NCBI RefSeq assembly: GCF_018736045.1
Contig: NZ_CP076133.1
Span: 620,001-684,000 of the forward strand
Reading direction: 5' to 3'
Length of the DNA stretch: 64,000 bases
From: Flammeovirga yaeyamensis
Lineage (GTDB): Bacteria; Bacteroidota; Bacteroidia; Cytophagales; Flammeovirgaceae
A program made the position numbers and the translations under genes. This document shows positions 39,022 through 48,501 of the stretch, one piece after another. The notes below the pieces were generated by a model. The model had not been told where the DNA came from, did no database searches, and worked only from the letters and a program-made list of their open reading frames with translations. Each line of letters opens with the position of its first letter. Position 1 is the first letter of the stretch.

Positions 39022-39582
39022 ATGATTGCTATTATAGCTCAAACAATCATTTCATCCATTAGTATCCCTACAGAAGCTCAAAATATAAATATCCATTTGT
39101 TGAATGGTGAGGTAGTTTCCATTTCAAAAGCAGAATGGAAAAGAGGGAAAAAATATTCTGATGAAAACACCATCGTTTACAAAAGAAAAAAAGAATACTT
39201 CGAGGTACATAAAGATCAAATTGATTACGTTCAATACGAATCGTTAGACACCTATGAAAAAACGGTTGATTTTATGTCGGAGTATGCTAGAATAAATGAT
39301 TTAGACGAACACGTATTAAATTATTATCATACCAAAAGACATAAAAATTCCAGAACTTCTCAAACCTTTGCCGTTGGTGCATGGACTATTGGTGCATTAG
39401 CTAACCCTTGGTTTCTGGCTGTAGCCCCACTTCCAACAAGTCAGGCTGTAAAACATATGAAAGGAGTAGATTATCAATATGTTTTAAGAGGCAAAGAATG
39501 GAGGGAGTGCAAAAAGAGGCAGAAAGAAAAAGTGAAGTCTCTAAAAGCAAAGGCGAAAGCATTAAAAGAATCAAAAAATTAG
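39022..39582 (+). CDS. Exported hypothetical protein
   Basis: 186 aa with a likely signal peptide (IIAQTIISSISIPTEAQ). I do not recognise a family. A short beta region (NIHLLNGEVVSISKAEWKRG) resembles Bacteroidota proteins that handle a KxDIxxI-type motif. A hydrophobic stretch (FAVGAWTIGALANPWFLAVA) could insert into a membrane, and the C-terminus is strongly basic and helical (KKRQKEKVKSLKAKAKALKE). It lies in the operon of regulon element 4. Confidence 0.65.
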   Translation: MIAIIAQTIISSISIPTEAQNINIHLLNGEVVSISKAEWKRGKKYSDENTIVYKRKKEYFEVHKDQIDYVQYESLDTYEKTVDFMSEYARINDLDEHVLNYYHTKRHKNSRTSQTFAVGAWTIGALANPWFLAVAPLPTSQAVKHMKGVDYQYVLRGKEWRECKKRQKEKVKSLKAKAKALKESKN

Positions 39583-39626
39583 AAATACAAAATAAAATAT
39601 ATATCCATTATTAAATTAAATAAATT

Positions 39627-40313
39627 ATGATCGAGAAAATTAAATCATCCGTAAAGTATTGGTTTTTACTTATTATAGCAGGAATAGTTTTTATATCAGG
39701 AGGTATTTTAACCTTTACATTTCCTTTAGAAAGTTATCTTACTATAGCTGCAGTATTTTCTTATTTATTTTTAATTGAAGGACTTTCCGAAGTAATATTT
39801 TCAATAGTAAATAGAAAAAAAATTAAAGGTTGGGGATGGACGCTAGCATATGGGGTATTATCAATTGCTTTTGGTATATTTTTGATAATCAACCCAACAT
39901 TATCAGCTTCAGCTATGCCTTTATATTTAGGTTTTTTATTCTTAGCGAAATCAATCGTAGGAATAGTGGTTGGTGTTGCATTTAAAAAAGAGACAGGCTT
40001 TGGTAATCATTTAATTGGTATAGGAGCACTTGGTGGAATACTGTCTTTAATGTTACTGTATAACCCATTATTTGCTGGTTTTACTATCCTATTTATGGTG
40101 GGGATTCTATTAATAACCTCTGGTATATATAGTATTATATATGGAATAGAATTTAGATCATTAAATAAAAAAATCAAACAATCAGAAAAAGTAAAAGAAG
40201 AAAAAAATGATACTGATAGTGCTGCTAATAATCAGTCAAATGAGACAGAAAAAGAGTGTGAACCCACTACTGATATCAAGGAAGAAGTAGTAAATGATAA
40301 AGAACTTTCTTAA
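39627..40313 (+). CDS. HdeD-like (DUF308) membrane protein
   Basis: 228 aa inner-membrane protein with six hydrophobic segments in about 185 residues, arranged as DUF308 repeats (FLLIIAGIVFISGGILTFTF, WTLAYGVLSIAFGIFLIINP, LMLLYNPLFAGFTILFMVGI). HdeD of E. coli is tied to acid resistance; here only the fold is supported. The last 45 residues are an acidic tail. Last gene of the 37812 operon. Confidence 0.88.
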   Translation: MIEKIKSSVKYWFLLIIAGIVFISGGILTFTFPLESYLTIAAVFSYLFLIEGLSEVIFSIVNRKKIKGWGWTLAYGVLSIAFGIFLIINPTLSASAMPLYLGFLFLAKSIVGIVVGVAFKKETGFGNHLIGIGALGGILSLMLLYNPLFAGFTILFMVGILLITSGIYSIIYGIEFRSLNKKIKQSEKVKEEKNDTDSAANNQSNETEKECEPTTDIKEEVVNDKELS

Positions 40314-40348
40314 GCATAATTTTAATAACTAATCAGATTATCTAGTTT

Positions 40349-40391
40349 GCTGTGGCCAAGTCTAATTTTAGATGATGGCCATAGCTTTTTT
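40349..40391 (+). terminator. Terminator after the HdeD-like gene
   Basis: GCTGTGGCCA (40349-40358) pairs with TGGCCATAGC (40376-40385, one GT pair), then TTTTTT. Confidence 0.9.
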
Positions 40392-40419
40392 ACATAAATA
40401 CAATAATTATAATCAATCA

Positions 40420-40479
40420 TTTTTTACCATTGAACTGTTATTATTTACAATTTATTGCTTCTTAAAAACATCAATTTTG
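40420..40479 (+). promoter_or_regulatory. Regulon element copy 5 (before the last outer-membrane protein)
   Basis: 34-bp element 40420-40453 beginning TTTTTTACCATTGAACTGTT and ending TACAATTT, then 21 nt, then TTTTG (40475-40479). It is nearly identical to copy 2 over the first 20 bp. Confidence 0.88.
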
Positions 40480-40512
40480 TAGTGTAATCAATAATTAAAA
40501 ATCTCTACAAAA

Positions 40513-41301
40513 ATGAAAAAATCTATTTTACTACTTTCGATCATTTACTTTGTAAGCAGCCAATTAATAAAAGCTCAGAAAGATGAGTTAGCAGCCAAAT
40601 TACAAAACCCATTAGCGAATATCATTGCATTACCTGTACAGCATAATTTTGGAGTGGGTTCTCCCGTTTATGAAGGTACGGTATATTCAATGTCATTACA
40701 ACCCATTATCGCTAACGAACATAAACATTTTAACCTTATTCATAGAGGGGTATTTGCTGTTTCTCATTTGCCTGCTACTGCAGAAAGTGAAAGTATTACA
40801 GGCGTTTCCGATCTAAATTATTCATTCTTCCTATCACCAAAGAAAACTGGAAAATTAGCCTGGGGTGTTGGTCCATCAATCGATATGCCTACAGCATCAA
40901 ATGACTTGCTAGGAACAGGAAAATGGGGAGCAGGAGCTGCTGTTGTTATGGTTTATCAAACACCAAAATGGACTTTTGATATGGTGGTAAGACAAACGTT
41001 TTCATTTGGAGGAGATGCAAATAGAGATGATGTACATAATTTCGTTTGTCAGGCTCTTACAGCCTATGGTATTGGAAACGGTTGGGTAGTGAATACTTTC
41101 CCTACGATAACTGCGAATTGGAATGCAGATAAAGGTCAAAAATGGACAGTTCCTCTCGGGGGAGGTTTTAATAAGTTAGTGTTTGTTGGAGGTAAAGTCC
41201 CCGTAAATATTGGAGCACAATATTATCATAATGTGGTTAGACCAGATAATGCTCCAAAAGGGGAGTTTAGGATTGTAACGACGATTGTTTTGAGGAAATA
41301 A
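40513..41301 (+). CDS. Outer-membrane transporter-like protein
   Basis: 262 aa with signal peptide (LLLSIIYFVSSQLIKAQ). Blocks NPLANIIALPVQHNFGVG, LAWGVGPSIDMPTASNDLLG, GKWGAGAAVVMVYQTPKWTF and PLGGGFNKLVFVGGKVPVNI resemble the family often labelled 'transporter' or 'neuromedin U' and related to MetA-type barrels. These occur widely with DUF1254 proteins. Ligand unknown. Monocistronic, ended by a family A repeat. Confidence 0.75.
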   Translation: MKKSILLLSIIYFVSSQLIKAQKDELAAKLQNPLANIIALPVQHNFGVGSPVYEGTVYSMSLQPIIANEHKHFNLIHRGVFAVSHLPATAESESITGVSDLNYSFFLSPKKTGKLAWGVGPSIDMPTASNDLLGTGKWGAGAAVVMVYQTPKWTFDMVVRQTFSFGGDANRDDVHNFVCQALTAYGIGNGWVVNTFPTITANWNADKGQKWTVPLGGGFNKLVFVGGKVPVNIGAQYYHNVVRPDNAPKGEFRIVTTIVLRK

Positions 41302-41337
41302 TATTTAAATTTTAAAAATTATTATATCATTAATATT

Positions 41338-41484
41338 TCTAGGACTGAAGTTCTAGGCTGGTGATAATTATCCCTATCAAGACTTAAGTCTTGATAGGTT
41401 TGGATGAGTATTTTCCACGCCTTAATTTTTAAAGACTTTAGTCTTAAAAATCTAATTATCACCAGCCTCAGACTTGAGTCTGGG
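41338..41484 (+). repeat. Family A palindromic repeat, full copy
   Basis: 147 bp with end hairpins CTAGGACTGAAGTTCTAG and CAGACTTGAGTCTG and inner hairpins TATCAAGACTTAAGTCTTGA and TTTAAAGACTTTAGTCTT. It is almost identical over its length to the copy at 46812. The right end plus TTTTTTT can terminate the gene before it. Confidence 0.88.
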
Positions 41485-41512
41485 TTTTTTTACCAATGTT
41501 CAGAGCCATACC

Positions 41513-43756
41513 TCACCCCAACAACACCCGACTCACTTCCGATGTATTCTTAGCCCAAGCCAAATCATATACCTCATCAGCGGCTTCAGCGTCTTTCACA
41601 ATGTCCAACTCGTGCACTTCTGATTTTATTTTTAAAAGCTCACCAATTTTGGTCTTTGCTTCTAATTTTTTTAAAAAAGTTTCCACACCAGTTACATCTA
41701 AGTTTTGGATTCTTTGTCCTTGGAAACTCATTTCTAACCAAACGATTTCTCGCTTTTCGATATTAAGCATCCCAAAGACTAAACCCTTTGTCACCGACTG
41801 ACTAATTCGAATTTGATGTTGAACAGCACTTGGATCATAGGCGACTCCTTTTTTTGAAATCTTCATTGGATATTTACTATTCATCCAACCGACTACCAAA
41901 TTTGGAGTAAGACTCCCATTCGTGAAAGCATTACAAGTGAAGGTAACATACTTTGCACCTAATTTTAAAAGTGTATTGATATTAACATCGATATATTCGG
42001 CAGTTCCCACTTTATCTGGAATATGTCTGATATCACCACTATGTTGACAGCCGTCGATCGTTAATCTAGAATAAGAACAATAATCGACTTTATCAATGTA
42101 GGCAACTTGACAACTTAAATCCATATCCAAATGTTGGGCTGGCAAACCTTCACCCCATTGCAAAAAGAGTCTTACTTTGTCTCCCTCCACTTTAAAACGT
42201 GTTCCCATCAAAGCGCTTGATGTATCTTGTATTGTTTCTGAACGATCTCCAATAGCCAAAGGCATACGATACAAGACATCTTCAATGAACATGGTTTTAT
42301 TGTCATTTTTATCCAACAAAAACTTATTTTTGATAGACGTTAAAGTCAATCCTTTCACCAACTCTTGCATATCTCTCAAGGCATCATCATCGTAAAACTG
42401 AAGCATCTTATTTGGAGGAATACTTTTCTTTACACCACCTAAAGGTTGTACTGACCTATCATTATTTTTGTTGAAATAATTCTCTGCATACATATCTAAA
42501 GTGATCACCAAACGAGAAGGAATTTGATCAATGATCTGTTCAAATTGCTCAATAGTCTTCTTAGGTCCAAACCAAAGCATGGTAGAAAACAATGAACGAG
42601 CAAAGGCTCCCGGACGTTTCTTTAAAAGAGAAAAGGTTTGATCCGCATCCGATTTTAATTTGAAATGATTGACTTTTCCTTGCCATACTTCATAGTCTTT
42701 ATTGTAAAAGGTATCCAACCAAATCGCCAGTTTTTTAAAGCCTTTTTTCTTACTGTATTCAGCCAATCGTAAGGCACGAATTACCCTCACCCAAATATTT
42801 CTTTTGGAGTGCATCAATTCGCATTGAGCTTTTACATCCATCGATAAATTAGTTAACCAAGTAGCATATTGCCTGCATTCTTTACGTGTAAACTTTAACT
42901 TCAATTTTTCTTTTGCAACAATAGTTGCTAAAGCGGAAGAATCTTCGCTAGAATTTAAATGATTATTGTTTTTCGATTGACGACTAACGAGGGTTTTTAC
43001 CTCGATAATTTGAAGAAAACCTGTGTGTTTATACCATAAATAACGTAAAACATCATTAGGTGATTTGAAAAGAAATTGTGCTTCTTTTGCCATATCATTT
43101 TCTACTAAGTAGTCGATGACTAACATAGTAGTTTCTTTCATTTTAATATCTACATCAGAAGACACCCCAAACTCTTTTATTAAAATTTTCAGATCATCTT
43201 TTTGGGTAGCATCCAATGCGACAGGACTTTCCAAAAGCGATATCAAATACCCTTTTAGTTGTGAAACTGTCCATAGTTCTAATACAGTCAATTTATTTTT
43301 TGAAGGTTGAAGCTTTAATTCTTCAAATTCAAAAGGAGTTCCACAGAAAGGGCATCCGTTATAACGTTCTAAAGGAAATGTGTTCTCTGGAATATAGTGG
43401 CCACATGCGAGTTTTGTAACCATTGGTTTTTGGAACACATTGGCAAAAAAGGTAATTTTATGATCCATCACTGACTCATTAGTGGGAATATCCCACTGTT
43501 TCACTAATGGCATCCAGTTTTTCTCTACACCTTTTACCTCTTTTAATAAATTGAAGAGGTCTAATTGTACATTCTGTTCACACTGATTGACCTCTCTCAA
43601 TAGTTCTTCAGAGAAAGTAAACCCCAAATTCGCACAGTTTGCTACAAGTAATGAGGTAGTGTGATGTAAGTCTATAGCATTAGTTACCGTCTTATTATTT
43701 GATGGAATAAACAATGCATTTTTTCTTAAAGCGACTTTTTGTAAATCTTTATTCAT
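41513..43756 (-). CDS. RING-like/TerD-like protein of the MXAN_6230/SCO0854 type
   Basis: 747 aa cytoplasmic protein. A small zinc-binding cluster ACGHYIP...YNGCPFCGTPF (Cys118, His120, Cys135, Cys138) resembles a degenerate RING/treble-clef. A long helical middle follows (about 150-510), and a C-terminal TerD-like domain (about 515-700: LDMDLSCQVAYIDKVDYCSY, HSGDI, YIDVNINTLLKLGAKYVTFT). I recall this architecture in conserved actinobacterial and myxobacterial proteins associated with RNA-repair or stress loci; the role is unknown. Here it is the last gene of a minus-strand row rtcB, tRNA-like RNA, this gene, and is probably co-transcribed. Confidence 0.68.
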   Translation of the reverse strand: MNKDLQKVALRKNALFIPSNNKTVTNAIDLHHTTSLLVANCANLGFTFSEELLREVNQCEQNVQLDLFNLLKEVKGVEKNWMPLVKQWDIPTNESVMDHKITFFANVFQKPMVTKLACGHYIPENTFPLERYNGCPFCGTPFEFEELKLQPSKNKLTVLELWTVSQLKGYLISLLESPVALDATQKDDLKILIKEFGVSSDVDIKMKETTMLVIDYLVENDMAKEAQFLFKSPNDVLRYLWYKHTGFLQIIEVKTLVSRQSKNNNHLNSSEDSSALATIVAKEKLKLKFTRKECRQYATWLTNLSMDVKAQCELMHSKRNIWVRVIRALRLAEYSKKKGFKKLAIWLDTFYNKDYEVWQGKVNHFKLKSDADQTFSLLKKRPGAFARSLFSTMLWFGPKKTIEQFEQIIDQIPSRLVITLDMYAENYFNKNNDRSVQPLGGVKKSIPPNKMLQFYDDDALRDMQELVKGLTLTSIKNKFLLDKNDNKTMFIEDVLYRMPLAIGDRSETIQDTSSALMGTRFKVEGDKVRLFLQWGEGLPAQHLDMDLSCQVAYIDKVDYCSYSRLTIDGCQHSGDIRHIPDKVGTAEYIDVNINTLLKLGAKYVTFTCNAFTNGSLTPNLVVGWMNSKYPMKISKKGVAYDPSAVQHQIRISQSVTKGLVFGMLNIEKREIVWLEMSFQGQRIQNLDVTGVETFLKKLEAKTKIGELLKIKSEVHELDIVKDAEAADEVYDLAWAKNTSEVSRVLLG

Positions 43757-43808
43757 AATAATTAGTTTTTTAAATCAGGTAATCTTGTTTCTAGTTATTT
43801 TCCTTAAA

Positions 43809-44203
43809 TAGAAGGACGAACCCTAGAAGTAAGAAACAATTGACCTTGAAAATATTGGGTAATCTAGAGGCTAGTTTAACCGATTATCCTCTTTTGGAGG
43901 CTCAGGAATCGAACCTGAATCTGAAGTAAGCATCTATTGACCCATGAGTAAGAAATAAGTCAGTAACATTTGTCCAAGTGAGGACATTCACCAAAAATTT
44001 AGCAGAACAGGTGGGATTCGAACCCACGACTCAAGTATTTAAATGAGTGAAGTAAGTATAAATTGACCATTGGTAATCTGAAAACTACTGGATTTGAACC
44101 AGTATTCCCGAAGGCTTACAAATTTGAAGTAAGTAAACATTGACCAATTGGTAATCATTATACTGACTTACCTTGCTCTACCAACTGAGCTACTGTTCTG
44201 ATG
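43809..44203 (-). ncRNA. Tandem tRNA-like noncoding RNA between rtcB and the RING/TerD gene
   Basis: No coding frame. On the minus strand it begins with a tRNA 5' half: acceptor strand AGAACAG (44199-44193), TA, and the D-arm GCTCAGTTGGTAGAGC (44190-44175). Four T-arm hairpins follow: 44103-44087 (loop TTCAAAT), 44027-44011 (TTCGAAT), 43918-43902 (TTCGATT) and a degenerate one at 43825-43809 (TTCGTCC). Each is preceded by GGTCAATNNNNNCTTACTTC with identical spacing. CTGTTCT (44010-44004) after the second T-arm pairs with the acceptor strand. A TTTG promoter box lies just upstream. Possible roles are a YRNA-like RNA, an RtcB substrate or a decayed tRNA array. Confidence 0.75.
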
Positions 44204-44222
44204 TATATCAAAGTTGAAGTGC

Positions 44223-44246
44223 GACTACGCAACTAATTTGCGTAGT

Positions 44247-44247
<1 letters not shown>
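44223..44247. promoter_or_regulatory. Palindromic operator 1, before the tRNA-like RNA
   Basis: TACGCAACTAATTTGCGTA (44226-44244); the arms extend to 10 perfect bp (GACTACGCAA/TTGCGTAGTC). On the minus strand exactly 13 nt separate it from TTTG (44212-44209), which is about 9 nt from the tRNA-like 5' end. It abuts the rtcB stop codon. Operator 2 at 45709 is nearly identical. Confidence 0.8.
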
Positions 44248-45635
<1,388 letters not shown>

Positions 45636-45708
45636 TTAATCATCTGAAGGAAGATATTCAATTTTTTACTTCCTTCTTTTTGATAACACTTCAAAGGTGA
45701 AATCTTAC

Positions 45709-45727
45709 TACGCAACTATTTTGCGTA
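45709..45727. promoter_or_regulatory. Palindromic operator 2, between rtcB and the WYL gene
   Basis: TACGCAACTATTTTGCGTA; it differs from operator 1 at one position, in the central spacer. Toward rtcB, 13 nt separate it from a TTTG box (45695-45692), the same geometry as at operator 1. Toward the WYL gene, its right arm contains a TTG 19 nt before TAATTTTG. Confidence 0.82.
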
Positions 45728-45750
45728 CTTGCAAACAATTTTTAATTTTG
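45721..45750 (+). promoter_or_regulatory. Promoter of the WYL gene, likely leaderless
   Basis: TTG (45721-45723), 19 nt, then TAATTTTG (45743-45750): a close match to the Bacteroidota -33/-7 consensus. The ATG at 45756 is only 5 nt further, so transcription should start at or near the start codon. The -33 part lies inside operator 2, as expected for autorepression. Confidence 0.7.
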
Positions 45751-45755
45751 TTGTT

Positions 45756-46781
45756 ATGGCACAAAATAAGAATGCTTTAATACGCTATAAAACTATTGAT
45801 AAATGTCTGCAAAACAGATATAAAGAGTGGACTCTTGATGATTTGATTGAAGCTTGTTCGGAAGCATTGTACGAATATGAGGGTAGGGACATTAACGTGA
45901 GTAAAAGAAGCGTGCAATTGGATATTCAGATGATGCGTAGTGATAAACTTGGTTATAACGCTCCTATTGTGGTCTATAATAAGAAGTACTATAAATACGA
46001 TGATGACAATTATTCGATCATGAATATTCCATTGAATGAGAATGACATGAGTATATTGTCCGAGACCGTAGAGATGCTGAAGCAGTTTAAAGACTTCTCT
46101 TTATTCTCTGAGTTAGGTGGCATTATCAAAAGGTTGGAGGATAAGGTGTATTCTGAAAAGACAAATCAGCCTTGTATCATTCATTTTGATAAAAACGAAA
46201 ACCTTAAGGGGCTTCAACATTTGGATATCATCTATCAGGCGATTTTGAAAGAGGTATGTTTAAATGTGAAGTATCAATCTTTTACTGCTAAGAAACCTAC
46301 ACATATCGTATTCTATCCTTATATATTAAAGGAGTTTAATAATCGATGGTTTATGGTGGGTAAACGAAAGAACAATCGAGTAATTCTCAATTTTGCTTTA
46401 GATAGAATTATGGAAATTGACTATAATTTTGTCGATGAATATATCAAAGAGCCTTTTGATGGAGAAAAATACTATAAAGATACCATTGGGGTTACGGTGA
46501 TGAATAAGAAGCAATTATATGAGTGTCATCTAAAAGTAAACAAAATCAATGCTCCCTATGTATTGACCAAACCGATTCATCAATCTCAAAAACTAGTAGA
46601 AGAATTGGAAGATGGTAGTGTTATTATCTCCGTCTATGTACATATTAATTATGAGTTTGAAAGAATTATTTTAGGTTTTGGCGATAGTATGGAAGTGATA
46701 AAGCCTTGGACATTGAAAAGTAGAATGAAGTGGAGGTTAAAGAAGGCGTATTTGAATTATGAGAAGGAGAAGGAAGATTGA
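45756..46781 (+). CDS. WYL-domain transcription regulator
   Basis: 341 aa from ATG 45756; the frame also opens at a TTG 27 nt earlier, inside the promoter, so it is not used. N-terminal winged HTH (about 1-75: NALIRYKTIDKCLQNRYKEW, DINVSKRSVQLDIQMMRSDK), central WYL domain (about 140-215: KEVCLNVKYQSF, YPYILKEFNNRWFMVGKRKN) and WCX extension (about 235-330: VTVMNKKQLYECHLKVN). WYL regulators sense nucleic acids or nucleotides in several defence and DNA-damage systems. Here it most likely binds the two palindromes controlling rtcB, the tRNA-like RNA and itself. Confidence 0.93.
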   Translation: MAQNKNALIRYKTIDKCLQNRYKEWTLDDLIEACSEALYEYEGRDINVSKRSVQLDIQMMRSDKLGYNAPIVVYNKKYYKYDDDNYSIMNIPLNENDMSILSETVEMLKQFKDFSLFSELGGIIKRLEDKVYSEKTNQPCIIHFDKNENLKGLQHLDIIYQAILKEVCLNVKYQSFTAKKPTHIVFYPYILKEFNNRWFMVGKRKNNRVILNFALDRIMEIDYNFVDEYIKEPFDGEKYYKDTIGVTVMNKKQLYECHLKVNKINAPYVLTKPIHQSQKLVEELEDGSVIISVYVHINYEFERIILGFGDSMEVIKPWTLKSRMKWRLKKAYLNYEKEKED

Positions 46782-46811
46782 ATTAATTGTAAATGCAAAA
46801 TTCCATTCATG

Positions 46812-46959
46812 CCTAGGCCTGAAGTCCTAGGCTGGTGATAATTATACCTATCAAGACTTAAGTCTTGACAGGTTTGGATGAGTATTTTCCACGTCAAAAT
46901 TGTTAAAGACTTTAGTCTTTAACAATCTAATTATCACCAGCCCCAGACTTGAGTCTGGG
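46812..46959 (+). repeat. Family A palindromic repeat, full copy
   Basis: 148 bp, from CCTAGGCCTGAAGTCCTAGG to CCCAGACTTGAGTCTGGG, with inner hairpins CAAGACTTAAGTCTTG and GTTAAAGACTTTAGTCTTTA. Same order of parts as at 41338, and the phrase GGTTTGGATGAGTATTTTCC is shared exactly. Confidence 0.88.
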
Positions 46960-46987
46960 ACTCGGACTCCTGATGATTTTTTGTTGC

Positions 46988-47299
46988 CTAAATGTATTTT
47001 TGAAAAAGAAAATAGATGGACAACACTGCAAATATTGGCCCCCAATATTGAATATTAATCCAAAAAAGAGTGTGATTGGGTTTAATGACAACTTCTTTTC
47101 CAGAAGTCTTATCAATAAAAGTTTGTGCTTCTTGCTGATTCCATCTTTTACCCATGAACCAACAGAAAAGTGCGGTAATCATAAACGTAATACCAAAACC
47201 TAAATCTGCTTTTAAATCTGGTAAAACAAATGCACTAAAAATAAAAGAGGCTACTAATACTAGGATGGCTAAAATGCCTTTTCCTGACCATACGACCAT
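46988..47299 (-). CDS. Small membrane protein, hypothetical
   Basis: 103 aa with three hydrophobic segments (ILAILVLVASFIFSAFVL, LGFGITFMITALFCWFMG, YWGPIFAVLSIYFLF) and a short polar loop of about 30 residues between the second and third. I do not recognise a named family. It stands alone between two copies of repeat A. Confidence 0.7.
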   Translation of the reverse strand: MVVWSGKGILAILVLVASFIFSAFVLPDLKADLGFGITFMITALFCWFMGKRWNQQEAQTFIDKTSGKEVVIKPNHTLFWINIQYWGPIFAVLSIYFLFQKYI

Positions 47300-47646
47300 A
47301 ATAAAAAAATTGTGCTTTAATAGAGTTAAAGAGTCTATTTAGCTAGTTTGACATAATACTTATCTCGAAGAGAAAGATTGCTTTAATAAATGTCTAATAT
47401 ACTGAGAAACTAATTTTTGTAAAAACTTTACCAGTAATGTTTTTAGTGTTTATAATCACTATTTTCGCTACTTTAAAGTGTTTTTAAAATAACATTCCAT
47501 ACGTTATTCTTTTTGGGGAAACTTTTATAGTTTGAAGGAGTGGTACTCATCAAAATTCTGAAGACTTTAGTCGTTATGGATCTAATTATTCCAAACCTCA
47601 GGATTCAATAAATGATTAATATCTTTGTGAAAAATTAGAAACAAAC
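47300..47646. repeat. Gene-free stretch with a partial family A repeat
   Basis: 347 bp, very AT-rich. From 47540 to 47606 it matches the right half of family A (CATCAAAATTCTGAAGACTT, ATCTAATTATTCC, CCTCAGGATTC), with a decayed end hairpin. Nothing else recognisable was seen. Confidence 0.6.
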
Positions 47647-48087
47647 ATGAAAATAATCACATCAATAATCTACCTATTACCAATAATAATTTTCATCGCC
47701 TGTCAAAAAAACGATGGACAAGATACACCTGATTTAGATCAAAATCTAAATGAGGTAATTATCAGTTTAGAAGAATATAATCTAGCACCTAGAGATTATG
47801 TGGCTCTAGAATCATATAAAATAGAAGATGATTCATTAAAAATAACATATAGCTCTAGTGGATGTAGTGGTGATTCTTGGGAGGTGAGGTTGATTGATTC
47901 AGGATTGATATTAGAATCTTATCCCCCTCAAAGAAGTTTGGTGTTTTCCTTTAAAAATGATGAAGCTTGTGAGGCCTATATCACTAAAGAAATAGCATTT
48001 GATATATCAAAGTTGAAAATAGAAGATGATAGTGTCTATTTGAATTTGACGAATTGGGGTGTTTCTGTTTTGTATATAGATAAATAA
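47647..48087 (+). CDS. Small lipoprotein, hypothetical
   Basis: 146 aa, signal with lipobox FIAC (Cys19) followed by QKNDGQD. The mature part is beta-rich and acidic with three further Cys; SSSGCSGDSWEVRLIDSG and NDEACEAYI suggest a disulfide. No family recognised. Monocistronic, followed by a family A repeat. Confidence 0.72.
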   Translation: MKIITSIIYLLPIIIFIACQKNDGQDTPDLDQNLNEVIISLEEYNLAPRDYVALESYKIEDDSLKITYSSSGCSGDSWEVRLIDSGLILESYPPQRSLVFSFKNDEACEAYITKEIAFDISKLKIEDDSVYLNLTNWGVSVLYIDK

Positions 48088-48093
48088 TATACA

Positions 48094-48272
48094 CTCAAGG
48101 TTAAAATCCTAAGGTGTTGATAATTATGCCTTTTAAGACTGAAGTCTTGAAAGGCTTTACCGTGTTCTATTACGATCATAACAATTTCAATGATCGAATG
48201 TACACATCAAAATTCGTAAAGACTTCAGTCTTTAGGAATCTAATTATTCCGAGCCTCAGGATTTATCCTGGA
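48094..48272 (+). repeat. Family A palindromic repeat, longer variant
   Basis: About 179 bp. Left end TCAAGGTTAAAATCCTAAGG, inner hairpins AAGACTGAAGTCTT and AAAGACTTCAGTCTTT, right end CCTCAGGATTTATCCTGGAG. The middle is about 30 bp longer than in the other copies. The open frame across it is an artefact. Confidence 0.8.
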
Positions 48273-48501
48273 GTATATATACCATCATTATTTGTACGAA
48301 TTTTTTCTTTCTATTTTGATACCCTTCTAAACCAACAACACCATTTTTTGAGAATGATCGTCATTTTTTTACCCTGCATTATTCCCCTACTTGGGATTGT
48401 AATATTATGACCTGATTTGTTTATGACCTAAATATGAATTGAAAATAGATACTTACTATAAATAATCAGGTGACCTACTCCAGAAAAATGATCTAAATGT
48501 C

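Noticed and set aside
43826-44156. CRISPR-like array from the four GAAGTAAG...ATTGACC units
   Set aside because: Units are 77 to 126 bp apart, only about 15 bases are conserved and the spacers hold T-arms; no cas genes are nearby.
43809-44203. A set of ordinary tRNA genes
   Set aside because: Three good T-arms but only one D-arm and one acceptor stem, and no normal anticodon arm at the right distance. Ordinary tRNA genes do not fit.
48114-48410. Open frame of 98 codons
   Set aside because: It translates the family A repeat and AT-rich DNA after it; no signal, no family, same hairpins as in the noncoding copies.
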